DNA of 64,000 nucleotides from Marilutibacter spongiae. GTDB lineage: Bacteria > Pseudomonadota > Gammaproteobacteria > Xanthomonadales > Xanthomonadaceae. Position 1 is the first letter of the stretch. The number at the start of each line of letters is the position of its first letter. A model generated the notes under the pieces. The model made no database searches. It was given only the letters and a program-made list of their open reading frames with translations, and had not been told where the DNA came from. Shown here in pieces: positions 44,925-55,019 of this stretch. Location of the stretch: the NCBI RefSeq assembly GCF_014145325.1, contig NZ_JACHTF010000018.1, positions 1 through 64,000 of the forward strand. The letters run 5' to 3'. Both the position numbers and the translations under genes were made by a program.

Positions 44925-45938
44925 ATGAAGATTCTGGTGACGGGAGGCGGCGGTTTTCTCGGACAGGCCCTGTGCCGTGGACTTCGCGCGCAGGGTCACC
45001 ACGTGGTCAGCTTCAACCGCGGCGAGTACCCGGCCCTGGACGCGATGCAGGTCGAGCAGTTGCGGGGCGACCTGGCCGACCGCGACGCGGTGATCGCGGC
45101 CGCCAGCGGCTGCGCGGCGGTGTTCCACAACGCGGCCAAGGCCGGCGCCTGGGGCAGCTACGAGAGCTACCACGAGGCCAACGTGATCGGCACCGACAAC
45201 GTCATCGCGGCGTGTCGCGTGCACGGCATCGACCGCCTGGTCTACACCTCCACGCCAAGCGTGACCCATCGCGCCACCCACCCCGTCGAGGGCGGCACCG
45301 CCGAGACCGTGCCCTACGGCCGCGACCTCAAGGCGCCGTACGCGTCGACCAAGCTGCTCGCCGAGCAGGCCGTGCTCGCGGCCAATTCCAGCACCCTCGC
45401 CACCGTCGCCCTGCGCCCGCGGCTGATCTGGGGCGTGGGCGACAACCAGCTGCTGCCGCGCCTGGCCGAACGCGCGCGCGCCGGGCGGCTGCGTTTCGTC
45501 GGCGGCGGCCACAACCGCATCGACACCACCTACGTGGACAACGCGGCGCAGGCGCACTTCGATGCCTTCGAGCACCTCGCCGTCGGCAGCGCCTGCGCCG
45601 GTCGCGCCTACTTCATCAGCAACGGCGAGCCCCGCGAGATGCGCGATATCGTCAACGCGTTGCTCGATGCGGCGGGCGCGCCGACCGTGCACGGCTCGTT
45701 GCCCTTCGGCGTGGCGTACGCCATCGGCGCCGCCTGCGAGGGCCTGTGGCCCCTGCTCAACCTCAAGGGCGAGCCGCCGATGACGCGGTTCCTGGCCGAG
45801 CAACTGGCGACCACGCACTGGTACGACATGGCGCCGGCGCGCCGCGACTTCGGCTACGTACCGCGGGTGTCCATTGACGAGGGACTCACAAGGCTGAAGG
45901 CCGACTGGCTGGAGCGGGCGGCGCTCACGTCGCGGTGA
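44925..45938 (+). CDS. oleD: OleD, 2-alkyl-3-ketoalkanoate reductase (extended SDR)
   Basis: 337 residues. The N-terminal Rossmann motif [16 protein letters not shown] marks an NAD(P)-dependent sugar-epimerase-like reductase. OleD reduces the 2-alkyl-3-ketoacid from OleA to the hydroxy acid used by OleC. The active-site segment is YTSTPSVTH plus the Tyr-Lys pair in [20 protein letters not shown] lies about 7 bases before ATG 44925. It closes the oleB-(ykgJ)-oleC-oleD group. Confidence 0.92.
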   Translation: MKILVTGGGGFLGQALCRGLRAQGHHVVSFNRGEYPALDAMQVEQLRGDLADRDAVIAAASGCAAVFHNAAKAGAWGSYESYHEANVIGTDNVIAACRVHGIDRLVYTSTPSVTHRATHPVEGGTAETVPYGRDLKAPYASTKLLAEQAVLAANSSTLATVALRPRLIWGVGDNQLLPRLAERARAGRLRFVGGGHNRIDTTYVDNAAQAHFDAFEHLAVGSACAGRAYFISNGEPREMRDIVNALLDAAGAPTVHGSLPFGVAYAIGAACEGLWPLLNLKGEPPMTRFLAEQLATTHWYDMAPARRDFGYVPRVSIDEGLTRLKADWLERAALTSR

Positions 45939-45996
45939 TGCGCCTGCGGCAATGCTGTTTCCAGTGCCAATCGGGCACCTGACCGGAAACGCCCAC

Positions 45997-46152
45997 ATGC
46001 TTCACTACGCCATCATCTTCCTGGTAGTCGCCCTGATCGCGGCCGTGCTCGGCTTCACCGGCATCGCCGGTGCCGCCAGCAACATCGCCTGGATCCTGTT
46101 CGTCGTCTTCCTGATCCTCGCGATCGTGTCGTTCTTCCGCAAGAAGGTCTGA
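45997..46152 (+). CDS. DUF1328 (YtjA-type) two-helix membrane protein
   Basis: A 51-residue inner-membrane peptide with two helices ([20 protein letters not shown] and [17 protein letters not shown]) joined by GAASNIA and ending in a basic RKKV. These features are typical of the DUF1328/YtjA family of small stress-associated membrane proteins. ATG 45997 starts MLHYAII like its relatives; the longer open frame from 45952 is not supported. Confidence 0.88.
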   Translation: MLHYAIIFLVVALIAAVLGFTGIAGAASNIAWILFVVFLILAIVSFFRKKV

Positions 46153-46194
46153 CGCGGCGGCGCGACGGACGGCGCGGCGCGGCTACAATGCCGC

Positions 46195-46848
46195 ATGGCC
46201 CCGAAGACCCCCTCCGCGCTGTCCGCATTGAAGCCGCTCGCCGGGCGAGCGCTCGAGTCCGCCCTCAACCGCGCGCTCGAGCTCGATCCCGACACCCGCG
46301 AGGGCCTGCAGGCCCTTGACGGTCGCCGCGTCGCCCTCCACCTCGCCACGCCGCCACTGGCGTTGCAGGTGGTCGTCGACGGCAGGCGCCTCTCGGTCGG
46401 CCCGGTGGACGAGGCCGGGTCGGCCGATCTCTCCGTTCGCGGTACCCTGGGTGGCCTGATCGCCCAGCTGCCGTTCCTGCGCAACGACGACGCACCGCCG
46501 GTGGGGCGCATGCGCATCGAAGGCGACGCCGACCTCGCGCGCCGCCTGCAGCGCCTGGCCGAACGCTTCGATCCCGACTGGCAGCAGCCCTTCGTCGCCG
46601 TGTTCGGCGAGGTGGTCGGCGTCCAGGTCGCCCAGGCGGTCGCCGCCGCGTTGCGCCATGCGCGTTCGGCCGGCAGCGCCCTGGCCGCGACCACGGCCGA
46701 GTACCTGACCGAGGAATCGCGAGACGTGGTCGGGCGCGACGAACTCAACGCCTTCCACGACGACGTCGACACCGTGCGCGACGACGTCGAACGCCTCGCC
46801 TCGCGCGTGGGACGCCTGCGCCAGGCGGCGTCCGGAGACACTGCATGA
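46195..46848 (+). CDS. ubiJ: Ubiquinone biosynthesis accessory factor UbiJ
   Basis: 217 residues with an N-terminal SCP2-like lipid-binding domain (about 15-115, [20 protein letters not shown] and [16 protein letters not shown]) and a C-terminal coiled coil ([20 protein letters not shown]). UbiJ helps assemble the cytosolic ubiquinone-synthesis complex and binds its lipid intermediates. Its stop overlaps the ubiB start by 4 bp. ubiE, often the first gene of this group, is not adjacent. Confidence 0.9.
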   Translation: MAPKTPSALSALKPLAGRALESALNRALELDPDTREGLQALDGRRVALHLATPPLALQVVVDGRRLSVGPVDEAGSADLSVRGTLGGLIAQLPFLRNDDAPPVGRMRIEGDADLARRLQRLAERFDPDWQQPFVAVFGEVVGVQVAQAVAAALRHARSAGSALAATTAEYLTEESRDVVGRDELNAFHDDVDTVRDDVERLASRVGRLRQAASGDTA

Positions 46849-48524
46849 AGTCGGCGCTGCGGGCCTGGCGCATCGGCCGCGTCCTGTTGCGCTACCGGCT
46901 CGACGACCTCCTCGACGGCACCCCCGCCGAGCGCTGGCTGAAGCTCGCCCGGCCCTTCGTGCCGAGCGCGAGCGACGCGATCGCGGCGGAGTCGCGCGGC
47001 GCGCGCCTGCGCATGGCACTGCAGGACCTGGGGCCGATCTTCGTCAAGTTCGGCCAGATCCTCTCCACCCGGCGCGACCTGGTGCCGCCGGACGTGGCCG
47101 ACGAACTGTCTGCGCTGCAGGATCGTGTCGCGCCCTTCGACGGCGAGCGTGCCCGCGCCATCGTCGAGGAAGCGCTCGAGCGCCCGGTGGCGGAGGCCTT
47201 CTCCAGCTTCGACACCGTACCGCTGGCCTCGGCCTCGATCGCCCAGGTCCATGCCGCGACCCTGCCCGCCGTCGACGGCCAGCCCGGTCGCGAGGTGGTG
47301 GTCAAGGTGCTCAGGCCCGGGATCGAGAAGCAGATCGCCGGCGACATCGCCCTGCTGGGCGCGGTCGCCGCGCTGGTCGAGCGCACCCATCCCAATGCCG
47401 ACAAGATCCGCCCGCGGGCGATCGTCGACGAAGTCCAGAACACCCTGGCCGCCGAGCTCGACCTGCAGCGCGAGGGCGCCAATGCCAGCGTGCTGCGGCG
47501 CAACTGGCTCGGCAGCGACGACCTCTACGTCCCCGAGGTGATCTGGTCGCACACCGCCGAACGCGCGCTGACCCTCGAGCGCGTGCATGGGATCCCCTCC
47601 GACGACGTCCGCGCGCTCGACGCCGCCGGCATCGACCGCAAGGCCCTGGCGGCCAAGGGCGTGCGGGTGTTCTACACCCAGGTGTTCCGCGACAACTTCT
47701 TCCACGCCGACGCGCATGCCGGCAACATCTGGGTCGACAGCGACCCGGCGCGCCGCGACAACCCGCGCTTCATCGCGCTGGACTTCGGGATCATGGGCCA
47801 GCTCTCGGACGAGGACCAGTACTACCTGGCCGAGAACTTCATGGCGATCTTCAACCAGGATTACCGCCGCATCGCCGAGTTGCACGTGCAGGCCGGCTGG
47901 ATGCCCTCGACGATCCGCATCGACGAGCTGGAGGCGGCCGCGCGCTCGGTCTGCGAGCCCTACTTCACCCGGCCGCTCAGCGAGATCTCGCTGGCCGAGG
48001 TGCTGCTGAAGCTGTTCCGCGTCGCCCAGCGCTACGAGCTGACCTTGCAGCCGCAGCTGATCCTGCTGCAGAAGACCCTGCTCAACATCGAGGGCGTGGG
48101 GCGCCTGCTCGACCCGCGACTGGACATCTGGGCGGTCGCGCGCCCGGTGCTGCAGAAGATCCTGGTCGAGCGCTACAGCCCGGCACGGCTGGCGCGCGAG
48201 TTCCGCAAGCGCCTGCCCGAGCTGGTCACCCGCGCGCCGGAGATGCCGCGCCTGCTGCATGCCTGGCTGCAGCAGCAGGTCGAGGGCACGCACAGCCTGA
48301 ACATGCGCTCGCGCGACCTGGCCGAGCTCACCCGCGCGGTGAAGGATCTGCAGCGACGTACCGTCGCCGCCCTGCTGGGCACGGGCCTGCTGATCGTGGC
48401 GGTGATGCTCTATGCGATGGAGGCCGGCGGTCCGACCGTGCTGTCGGTGCCGGCGTCGAGTTGGGTCGCGGGGCTCGGGGGCGTCTGGGCCCTGCTGGCC
48501 GCCTGGCCGCGTCGTCGCGGCTGA
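46845..48524 (+). CDS. ubiB: Ubiquinone biosynthesis protein UbiB (ABC1/ADCK-type atypical kinase)
   Basis: 559 residues. The family signature is intact: the KxGQ-type motif [20 protein letters not shown], the Ala-rich loop [13 protein letters not shown], the catalytic segment [13 protein letters not shown] and the metal motif [10 protein letters not shown]. Two C-terminal membrane helices ([18 protein letters not shown] and [13 protein letters not shown]) anchor it. UbiB is an ATPase needed for ubiquinone synthesis, probably extracting lipid intermediates for the Ubi complex. It is coupled to ubiJ and convergent with the M16 protease gene. Confidence 0.95.
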   Translation: MKSALRAWRIGRVLLRYRLDDLLDGTPAERWLKLARPFVPSASDAIAAESRGARLRMALQDLGPIFVKFGQILSTRRDLVPPDVADELSALQDRVAPFDGERARAIVEEALERPVAEAFSSFDTVPLASASIAQVHAATLPAVDGQPGREVVVKVLRPGIEKQIAGDIALLGAVAALVERTHPNADKIRPRAIVDEVQNTLAAELDLQREGANASVLRRNWLGSDDLYVPEVIWSHTAERALTLERVHGIPSDDVRALDAAGIDRKALAAKGVRVFYTQVFRDNFFHADAHAGNIWVDSDPARRDNPRFIALDFGIMGQLSDEDQYYLAENFMAIFNQDYRRIAELHVQAGWMPSTIRIDELEAAARSVCEPYFTRPLSEISLAEVLLKLFRVAQRYELTLQPQLILLQKTLLNIEGVGRLLDPRLDIWAVARPVLQKILVERYSPARLAREFRKRLPELVTRAPEMPRLLHAWLQQQVEGTHSLNMRSRDLAELTRAVKDLQRRTVAALLGTGLLIVAVMLYAMEAGGPTVLSVPASSWVAGLGGVWALLAAWPRRRG

Positions 48525-48545
48525 GGCGGCGCGACACGGGCGCTG

Positions 48546-51356
48546 TCAGCGCGCGTCCTCCCGCGCTGGCGCGGCCACGCCGCCGCCGCCGAAATCGCCG
48601 GCACTGAACACGCTCAGCGCATCGGGGTCGAGATGGCGCCGGATGGCCGCGTTGACTTCGTCTACGGTCAGGGCCTGCAGGCGCGCGTCCAAGCGCGCCG
48701 ACCAGGCCATCGTGCGACCCAGGTACAGGTTGCGGCCCAGTATGCCCACCAGGTTGCCGTCCGCGGCCAGGGCCTGTTCGCGCTCCACGCGCAGGGCCTG
48801 GACCGTGTCCTTGAGCTCGTCGGCGGTGATGCCGTCGCGCACCAGGCGCTGCAGTTCTTCCCGGATGCCGGCCTCGAGGCGATCGACGTTGCCGGGCGCG
48901 GCGCTGGCCTGGATGACCAGGTAGCCGGCATCGTCGCGGCCCTCGATGCTGGCATCCGCGCGCAGGCCGCTGCCGATGCCGTACGTCAGCCCGTCCTGCT
49001 GGCGCAGGCGGTCGCCCAACCGCGCCTTGAGCGGATCGCCGCCCAGGACCTGGTTGGCGACCAGCAGGGCCGGGTACTCGGCGTCGTCCTCGTTGAGCGA
49101 CAGGTTGCTGCGCGCCACCAGCACGGCATTGGCCTTGTCGGGGGTCTGCAGGCGTTCGTCGGCCGGGCCGACCCGGGTGAAGCGGGTGGCGATGGGCGCG
49201 TAGGGATGGGGCGAGGTCCAGCCGACGAACAGGCGTTCGAGCTCGGCTTTCATCGCCACCGGGTCGAAGTCGCCGACGACGGCGATCTCGCCTTCGCCGG
49301 TGCCGTAGAAGTCGCGGTGGAAGGCCTTGAGTTCGTCCAGCGTGGCGGCGCGGATCATCGCCAGCGATTCGGCGGTCGACTGCTGGTGCAGCGGATGGCC
49401 CTCGGGCCAGGGATCGAAGTGCGCGGCCAGCGCATTGGAGGCCACCGGGCCGGGTTCCTTCAGCGAGGCCTCCAGGCCGGTGATCGCCTGCAGGCGGAAC
49501 TGCTCGAACTCGCGTTCGGGGAAGGCCGGGTGGCGCAGGATGTCGGCGGCCAGCGCCAGGGCCTCGCCGACGGTGTCGCGCCGCGACTGCAGGGTCAGGC
49601 CGGCCGACTGCAGGCCGCCGCTGACGCCGCCGGTCGTGCGCAGCGCCTCGAACCTGTCGGCGATCTCCTGTCGGCTAAGGCGGGTGCTGCCGCGCATGAG
49701 CATGGCGCCTGCCAGCGCACCCACCTCGCGGCCGCGCAGGCTGGTGGCATCGCCGTAGCGGAAGGTCGCGTTGACCGTGACGACATCGCCGCGGGTGTCC
49801 TTGGGCAGCAGCGACACCTTCAGGCCCTCGCCGAGGGTGAAGGTCTCGGTGCGCGCATCGATCCGCGCGGGCGTGGGATCGAAGGTCTCGCCAGCGTCGA
49901 TCGCCTGCCTGCCGACGTAGCCGGCCAGGCGTTCGGCCGCGGTCGGTGCCTCAGGGATGTCGGCGCGATCGGGCGCGTCGGTCGGTACGAAGCGCGCCAG
50001 CGTGCGGTTGCTGCGCTTGAAGTATGCGCGGGCGACGCGGTTGACGTCGTCGGCGTCGACCGCGGCGATGCTGTCGCGGCGCAGGAAGTACAGTCGCCAG
50101 TCGCCGGCGGCGACCGACTCAGTGAGGGCCATCGCCACCGCGTTGACGTTGTTGAAGTTCTGCTCGTAGCCATTGGCGATGCGCTGCCTGGCCCGTGCGA
50201 CCTCCTCCTCGGTGACCGGATGGCGGGCGATGTCCTCGACCTGTGCCAGCAACGTGGCCTCGGCCTTGTCGATGTCGGTGTCGCGGGGCGCCACCAGCAG
50301 CACCGCTGCCAGCCCGCTGTCGCGCAGGGTGTCGAGGCTGGTGCCGGTCCCGGCGGCCAGGTGGCCGTCGACCAGGGCCTCGTGCAGGCGTCCGCCCGGC
50401 GTGTCGCCGAGGACGTCCATCAGCACGGCGAGCGCGGCGCTGTCGGGGTGGGTCGCGGCGGGCACGTGGTAGCCGGCGGCGACCAGGCGCATGTCGCCGC
50501 TGCGGCGCACGGTCACCTCGCGCTCTCCGTCCTGGGTGGAATCGGCGGTCCAGGCGACCGGCAAGGGCGCGGCCGGCCGCGGGATGCCTGCGAACCGCGC
50601 CTTCACCCGCGCCAGCGTCGCGGCCGGGTCGATGCGGCCGGCGACGATCACGGTGGCGTTGTCGGGGCGGTACCAGCGCTTGTAGAAGGCCTGCAGGCGT
50701 TCGATCGGCACGTGCTCGACGTCGGCGCGCGCGCCGATCGTGGAGTGGCCGTAGTTGTGCCACAGGAACGCGGTCGAGCGCAGGCGCTGGAACATCACCG
50801 CACCGGGGTTGTTCTCGCCGCGTTCCATCTCGTTGCGGACCACGGTCATCTCGCTGTCGAGGTCGGCGCGGGCGATGTTGGAATTGACCATGCGGTCGGC
50901 CTCCAGCCCCAGCAGCCAGTCCAGGGTGGCATCGTTCGCGGGGAACGAGCCGTAGTAGTTGGTGCGGTCGAGCGAGGTGGTGGCGTTCTTCTCGATGCCG
51001 CGCCGCTTCATCTGCGCGGGGATGTCGGCGTGGTCGGGCGTGCCCTTGAACATCAGGTGCTCGAGCAGGTGCGCCATGCCGGTCTCGCCGTAGTTCTCGT
51101 TCACCGAGCCCACGCCGTAGGCGATGTTCACCGTCACCGTGGGCTTGCTGGCGTCGGGGAACAGCAGCACCCGCAGGCCGTTGTCGAGGCGGTATTCGCA
51201 GATGCCCTCCACGCAGGGACCGGCCGCGACGCCGCGCGGCGGCGCCACCGGCTGCGCCAGTGCGGGGATGGCATGCAGCGGCAGCAGGCAGGCGAGCGCA
51301 AGACCCAGCAGGGGCGTGGGGGCGCTTGGGCGGGTGCGGGGGCGGCGGATCGGCAT
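48546..51356 (-). CDS. M16-family zinc metalloprotease (two-domain, exported)
   Basis: A 936-residue pitrilysin-type peptidase. The N-terminal signal PLLGLALACLLPLHAIPALA predicts export to the periplasm. The inverse zinc motif HLLEH with the downstream Glu (EMTVVRNEMERGENN) lies in the first half, and a second M16 domain without the motif follows, giving the clam-shell form. FVPTDAPDRADIPEAP links the halves. It is expected to degrade short peptides in the envelope. The frame is open to 52109, but ATG 51356 is the start with a signal peptide. Divergent from truC with 114 bp between starts. Confidence 0.92.
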   Translation of the reverse strand: MPIRRPRTRPSAPTPLLGLALACLLPLHAIPALAQPVAPPRGVAAGPCVEGICEYRLDNGLRVLLFPDASKPTVTVNIAYGVGSVNENYGETGMAHLLEHLMFKGTPDHADIPAQMKRRGIEKNATTSLDRTNYYGSFPANDATLDWLLGLEADRMVNSNIARADLDSEMTVVRNEMERGENNPGAVMFQRLRSTAFLWHNYGHSTIGARADVEHVPIERLQAFYKRWYRPDNATVIVAGRIDPAATLARVKARFAGIPRPAAPLPVAWTADSTQDGEREVTVRRSGDMRLVAAGYHVPAATHPDSAALAVLMDVLGDTPGGRLHEALVDGHLAAGTGTSLDTLRDSGLAAVLLVAPRDTDIDKAEATLLAQVEDIARHPVTEEEVARARQRIANGYEQNFNNVNAVAMALTESVAAGDWRLYFLRRDSIAAVDADDVNRVARAYFKRSNRTLARFVPTDAPDRADIPEAPTAAERLAGYVGRQAIDAGETFDPTPARIDARTETFTLGEGLKVSLLPKDTRGDVVTVNATFRYGDATSLRGREVGALAGAMLMRGSTRLSRQEIADRFEALRTTGGVSGGLQSAGLTLQSRRDTVGEALALAADILRHPAFPEREFEQFRLQAITGLEASLKEPGPVASNALAAHFDPWPEGHPLHQQSTAESLAMIRAATLDELKAFHRDFYGTGEGEIAVVGDFDPVAMKAELERLFVGWTSPHPYAPIATRFTRVGPADERLQTPDKANAVLVARSNLSLNEDDAEYPALLVANQVLGGDPLKARLGDRLRQQDGLTYGIGSGLRADASIEGRDDAGYLVIQASAAPGNVDRLEAGIREELQRLVRDGITADELKDTVQALRVEREQALAADGNLVGILGRNLYLGRTMAWSARLDARLQALTVDEVNAAIRRHLDPDALSVFSAGDFGGGGVAAPAREDAR

Positions 51357-51470
51357 TCGGGTTCCTTGTCGATGGCGTCGGGCGGGCGGACCGGCGGTGG
51401 CCGTGACGGCCACCGCCGGGGACAATAGACCACGCCCGCCCACGATCGTGCCGACGAGACCTGCTCCCCG

Positions 51471-52199
51471 ATGAACGAGACGCCGACGCCGCCCGCGGCC
51501 GATGCGCTGCACCTGCACGTGCTGCATGCCGACGATGCGCTGGCCGTGGTCGACAAGCCGGCGGGCCTGATGGTCCACGACAGCGCGCTGGCCCGGGGCG
51601 AAAGCGACTTCGCCGCCGACCGCCTGCGCGCGCAGTTCGGCCGTCCGGTGTTCATGGTGCATCGCCTGGATCGCGCCACCAGTGGCTGCCTGTTGCTGGC
51701 CTTCGACCGCGACACCGCTTCGGCGCTGGGCCGGGTGATGATGTCGCGCGAGGTGGAAAAGACCTACTGGGCGATCTGCCGCGGTTGGCCCGCCGAGGCC
51801 TTCGAGGTGGACCACCCGCTCGACGGCGGTCCGGGCAAACCGGTCAAGAAACCGGCGCTGACCCGTTTCCGCCGGCTGGCCACCGCCGAGTTGGAGGTAC
51901 CCTCCGCGGGCTTCCCGACCTCGCGCTACGCCCTGCTCGAGGCCACCCTGGAGACCGGCCGCTACCGGCAGATCCGGCGCCATCTCAAGCACGACTTCCA
52001 CCACCTGGTCGGCGACACCAGCCATGGCGACGGCCGCCACAACCGCCAGTTCCGGATGATGGGCATCCACCGGATGCTGCTGCATGCGCGCCGCCTGGCC
52101 TTCACCCATCCCGGCAGCGGCCGGCGGATCGAGGTGCGGGCGCCCTTCGATAGCCAGTTCGCCAGGGCCCTGGCCCTGTTCGGCGAGTTGCCGGACTGA
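51471..52199 (+). CDS. truC: tRNA pseudouridine synthase C (RluA family)
   Basis: 242 residues of the RluA family. The catalytic Asp67 is in FMVHRLDRATSGCLLLA, preceded by the DALAVVDKPAGLMVH motif and followed by SREVEKTYWAICRG and TGRYRQIRRHLKH. The short length without an S4 domain and the HDFHHLVGDTSHGDGRHN motif fit TruC, which modifies U65 of certain tRNAs, better than RluA or RluD. This assignment within the family is probable, not certain. Confidence 0.85.
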   Translation: MNETPTPPAADALHLHVLHADDALAVVDKPAGLMVHDSALARGESDFAADRLRAQFGRPVFMVHRLDRATSGCLLLAFDRDTASALGRVMMSREVEKTYWAICRGWPAEAFEVDHPLDGGPGKPVKKPALTRFRRLATAELEVPSAGFPTSRYALLEATLETGRYRQIRRHLKHDFHHLVGDTSHGDGRHNRQFRMMGIHRMLLHARRLAFTHPGSGRRIEVRAPFDSQFARALALFGELPD

Positions 52200-52276
52200 G
52201 CCGCTCCCTCGCGTTGGTCGGCGTTGCCTCCCGTTCGCACTACAATCGGCGCAGTTTCCCGCCTCCGCCGATACCG

Positions 52277-52696
52277 ATGTCCCTGGTCGTCGCCCACATC
52301 GCGATCCCCGATGCCGAACTGGTCGAGCGCTTCGTGCGTTCGGCCGGCCCGGGCGGGCAGAACGTCAACAAGGTGGCCACCGCGGTGGAACTGCGCTTCG
52401 ACGTCGCCGGGTCGCCGTCCCTGCCCGAGCCGGTGCGCGAGCGCCTGCTCGCCCGCCGCGACCGCCGGGTCACGGGGGAGGGGGTGCTGGTGATCAGCGC
52501 CCAGCGTTTCCGCACCCAGGAGCGTAACCGCGAGGATGCCCGCGAGCGCCTGGCGCACTTCATCGAGGCCGGCCTGCACGTGCCCAAGACCCGCATCGCC
52601 ACCCGTCCCAGCCGAGGTGCGCGCGAGCGCCGGCTCGGCGAGAAGAAGCAGCGGAGTACCATCAAGCGCGGCCGCTCGCCGCAGAACTGGGAGTAG
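52277..52696 (+). CDS. arfB: Alternative ribosome-rescue factor / peptidyl-tRNA hydrolase ArfB
   Basis: 139 residues. The GGQ motif (26-28, RSAGPGGQNVNKVATAVELR) is that of release factors, and the basic C-terminal tail (KKQRSTIKRGRSPQNW) is the part that enters the empty mRNA channel. ArfB frees ribosomes stalled without a stop codon. It starts at ATG 52277 and is followed 3 bp after its stop by the acyltransferase gene. Confidence 0.93.
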   Translation: MSLVVAHIAIPDAELVERFVRSAGPGGQNVNKVATAVELRFDVAGSPSLPEPVRERLLARRDRRVTGEGVLVISAQRFRTQERNREDARERLAHFIEAGLHVPKTRIATRPSRGARERRLGEKKQRSTIKRGRSPQNWE

Positions 52697-52699
52697 GCC

Positions 52700-53302
52700 T
52701 TGGCCGACGATCAACCGCTCTTGCCCGAGATCCCGCCGTCGATGCCGCGGGTCAAGCCCAACCGCTTCACCCGCTGGCTGGGCCGCAGCGTGCTGCGCCT
52801 GGGCGGCTGGCACGTGTCCGGGCCGATTCCCGACATCCCGAAGGCGGTGGTGATCGCCGCGCCGCATTCCTCGAACTGGGACGGGATCTGGGGCTTCGCG
52901 GCGAAACTGGCGCTGGGCCTGGAAGTGCGCGTGCTCGGCAAGCACCAGCTGTTCTGGTGGCCGTTGGGGCCCCTGCTGCGTCGCCTGGGGGGCATCCCGA
53001 TCAACCGGGCGCAGCCGCGCGGCATGATCGAACAGGCGGTCGACATGATCCGCAGGGCCGATCGCATGTGGTTCGTCATTGCGCCGGAAGGCACCCGCAA
53101 GCCGGTCGAGAAGTGGAAGACCGGCTTCCTCAAGATCGCCCGCGCCGCCGAGGTGCCGGTCATGGCCGCCTACTTCCACTATCCCGAGCGCACCATCGGC
53201 ATCGGCCACCTGTTCCACCTCGGCGACGACCTGGACGCCGACATGGCGCGCGTGCGCGAGTGGTACCGGCCCTGGATCGGCAGGAACCGCGGCACGATCT
53301 GA
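52700..53302 (+). CDS. Lysophospholipid acyltransferase family protein (PlsC-type)
   Basis: 200 residues. The acyltransferase block I motif HSSNWD (H-x4-D) is in VVIAAPHSSNWDGIW, and block III is IAPEGTRKP. Such short forms acylate lysophospholipids or related glycerol derivatives at the inner membrane; the substrate is not evident. The start is uncertain: TTG at 52700 lies 3 bp after arfB with GGGAGTAGG upstream, while an ATG at 52742 (MPRVKPNRFTRW) would shorten the protein by 14 residues. Both keep the domain intact. Probably co-translated with arfB. Confidence 0.85.
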   Translation: MADDQPLLPEIPPSMPRVKPNRFTRWLGRSVLRLGGWHVSGPIPDIPKAVVIAAPHSSNWDGIWGFAAKLALGLEVRVLGKHQLFWWPLGPLLRRLGGIPINRAQPRGMIEQAVDMIRRADRMWFVIAPEGTRKPVEKWKTGFLKIARAAEVPVMAAYFHYPERTIGIGHLFHLGDDLDADMARVREWYRPWIGRNRGTI

Positions 53303-53434
53303 CCCGGGGCGGCCATGCTGGCCGCGATAGGCCCCCCGCCTGCGACGCGTCGCAGGCGCCCGTAGCGCCGTCCATCCGCCGGAAACCACCGCCGCGACGG
53401 GCCGCCGAACGGTCGGCGTATCCAGAGCGATTCG

Positions 53435-53449
53435 TGGCATGTTTCTTGC
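53435..53449 (+). promoter_or_regulatory. Candidate sigma54 promoter upstream of the glycosyltransferase gene
   Basis: TGGCAT-GTTTC-TTGC differs from the sigma54 consensus TGGCAC-N5-TTGC at one base and keeps the essential GG and GC with correct spacing. It lies in the 292-bp gene-free interval 53303-53594 and would start transcription near 53461, giving a leader of about 134 nt. No matching NtrC-type enhancer was seen nearby, so another activator would be needed. Confidence 0.5.
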
Positions 53450-53594
53450 GTCACGTTTCCTGCATGGCCAGCGGGCGCCGCACCGGCGCCGGCGGGTATG
53501 CGGGGAGGCTGCGATGCAGGCAGTTCATGACAGGGAAACCTTGGCCGGCAGGGCGACACGCCCGGTCGAGGCACGTCGTGGGAAGGGATAGGGA

Positions 53595-55001
53595 ATGTCT
53601 ACGATGTCGCAGTCCGTGCTCGCCCTGGGACCCAACGCGCTGCTCAGCGCGCTCGGCCTGTGGCGCGGGCCCCAGCAGGTGGAACCGACCCCGGCCGAGG
53701 ACTGGCGCCAGGCGCGCGTGGACGTGGTCATCCATGTCGACCGCCACCAGCCCGACATCACCTTCTGCCTGGCCTCGCTGCTGGCCCAGACCCATCCGCT
53801 GGGGCGCGTGCTGCTGATCGACGACGGCGGCGCCGATCGCGACCACAGCGTGCAGATTGCCCGCGAATTCGCCCGTGCCAACGGCCTGTCGCTGGTGGCC
53901 ATCGAACGCATGTGGACCATCGGCAAGGGCGCGACGCTGAAGCGCCAGGCGCGCGAGCTCGATGGCGACGTGATGTTCGTGCTCGACGGCAACGTCGTGC
54001 TCGAGTCGCCCGACTACATCGCCCGCTGCGTGGAAAAACTGTACGAGGGTGCCGGTACCGCCAGCGTGCGCGGCCTGCACCGGCCGAGCCGGATGGCCGA
54101 TCGCGCGCGCTGGTCGGCGTCGCCGCAGTTCCGCGCATGGCTGGACGGCGACGAGCATGTCGATCCGCGCCGCCCCCGAGACCGCTGGAGCGGCGTGTGG
54201 GGCTGGTTCAACGACACCTGCCGCGAGTGCATCGGCATCTTCCAGCAGCGTTTCCTCGACCGCGGCCAGATGGCGCTGTTCGGCAGCGTCGGCGCACCCG
54301 CCTTCACCGCCACGGCTTACCGGCGGCGCTACCTGAAGGACGTCTTCGACCGCTACGAACCGATGTACGGCGACGGCCTGACCCGCCGGCCGGAACTCTT
54401 CGTCGCCCTGGCCCTGTGCAACGAGGGCTACCACAACAGCCAGTTGCCCGACGTGGTCGCGCACGCGCCGGGCGCGGGCCTGCACGCGCTGGCCCGCGAG
54501 CACCACCACATCTCGTCGGCCTTCATGCAGAGCTGCCACGCCTTCGATGCCCTGTTGCGCACGCCCCTCAAATGGCCGCGGCGCTGGTGGCGCCAGCGAA
54601 GCCGCGCCGCGCGCCTGCGCGAGGACGACATGCGCAACGCCCGGCGCGTGGTGGAGGCCTATCGCCAGCCGTTCGGCGAACGCCTGACCCACCAGCAGGG
54701 ACGTCCCGTCGGCTGGGCCCTGTTCTTCGGCGCGCTGGAGAAGGTGCTCGTGCCCTTGCTGGTGCTGGCCCTGGCCTGCATGGCCGCGTGGTCCTGGCTC
54801 GCCGCCCTGTTGCTGGTCGATGCCTTGCTGTGGCTGGCGGCGCTCGCCCTGGTCAGCCGGCCGGGCGAGCGACTGCGCATGCTCGGCAAGGGCGTGGTCG
54901 CCCTGCCGATGCGGCATGGCCTGCTGTGGACCGAGCTGTTCACCGTGCTGGCGTCGTTGCGGCGCTGGCCCGGGCGCGCGCTGCGCCGCGCCGCCGCCTG
55001 A
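53595..55001 (+). CDS. Glycosyltransferase family 2 membrane protein
   Basis: 468 residues. A GT2 domain (about 40-330) shows the nucleotide-sugar motif RVLLIDDGGADRDHSV and the metal DxD-like VMFVLDGNVVLES. A helical linker and two or three C-terminal membrane helices (VLVPLLVLALACMAAW and LAALLLVDALLWLAALALV) follow, as in processive or polysaccharide-building transferases. The exact sugar and product are unknown. The gene stands alone and is convergent with the LysR gene. The upstream sigma54-like promoter suggests condition-dependent expression, perhaps with motility or exopolysaccharide. Confidence 0.82.
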   Translation: MSTMSQSVLALGPNALLSALGLWRGPQQVEPTPAEDWRQARVDVVIHVDRHQPDITFCLASLLAQTHPLGRVLLIDDGGADRDHSVQIAREFARANGLSLVAIERMWTIGKGATLKRQARELDGDVMFVLDGNVVLESPDYIARCVEKLYEGAGTASVRGLHRPSRMADRARWSASPQFRAWLDGDEHVDPRRPRDRWSGVWGWFNDTCRECIGIFQQRFLDRGQMALFGSVGAPAFTATAYRRRYLKDVFDRYEPMYGDGLTRRPELFVALALCNEGYHNSQLPDVVAHAPGAGLHALAREHHHISSAFMQSCHAFDALLRTPLKWPRRWWRQRSRAARLREDDMRNARRVVEAYRQPFGERLTHQQGRPVGWALFFGALEKVLVPLLVLALACMAAWSWLAALLLVDALLWLAALALVSRPGERLRMLGKGVVALPMRHGLLWTELFTVLASLRRWPGRALRRAAA

Positions 55002-55019
55002 CCGCTTGCCGGGCGGGCC

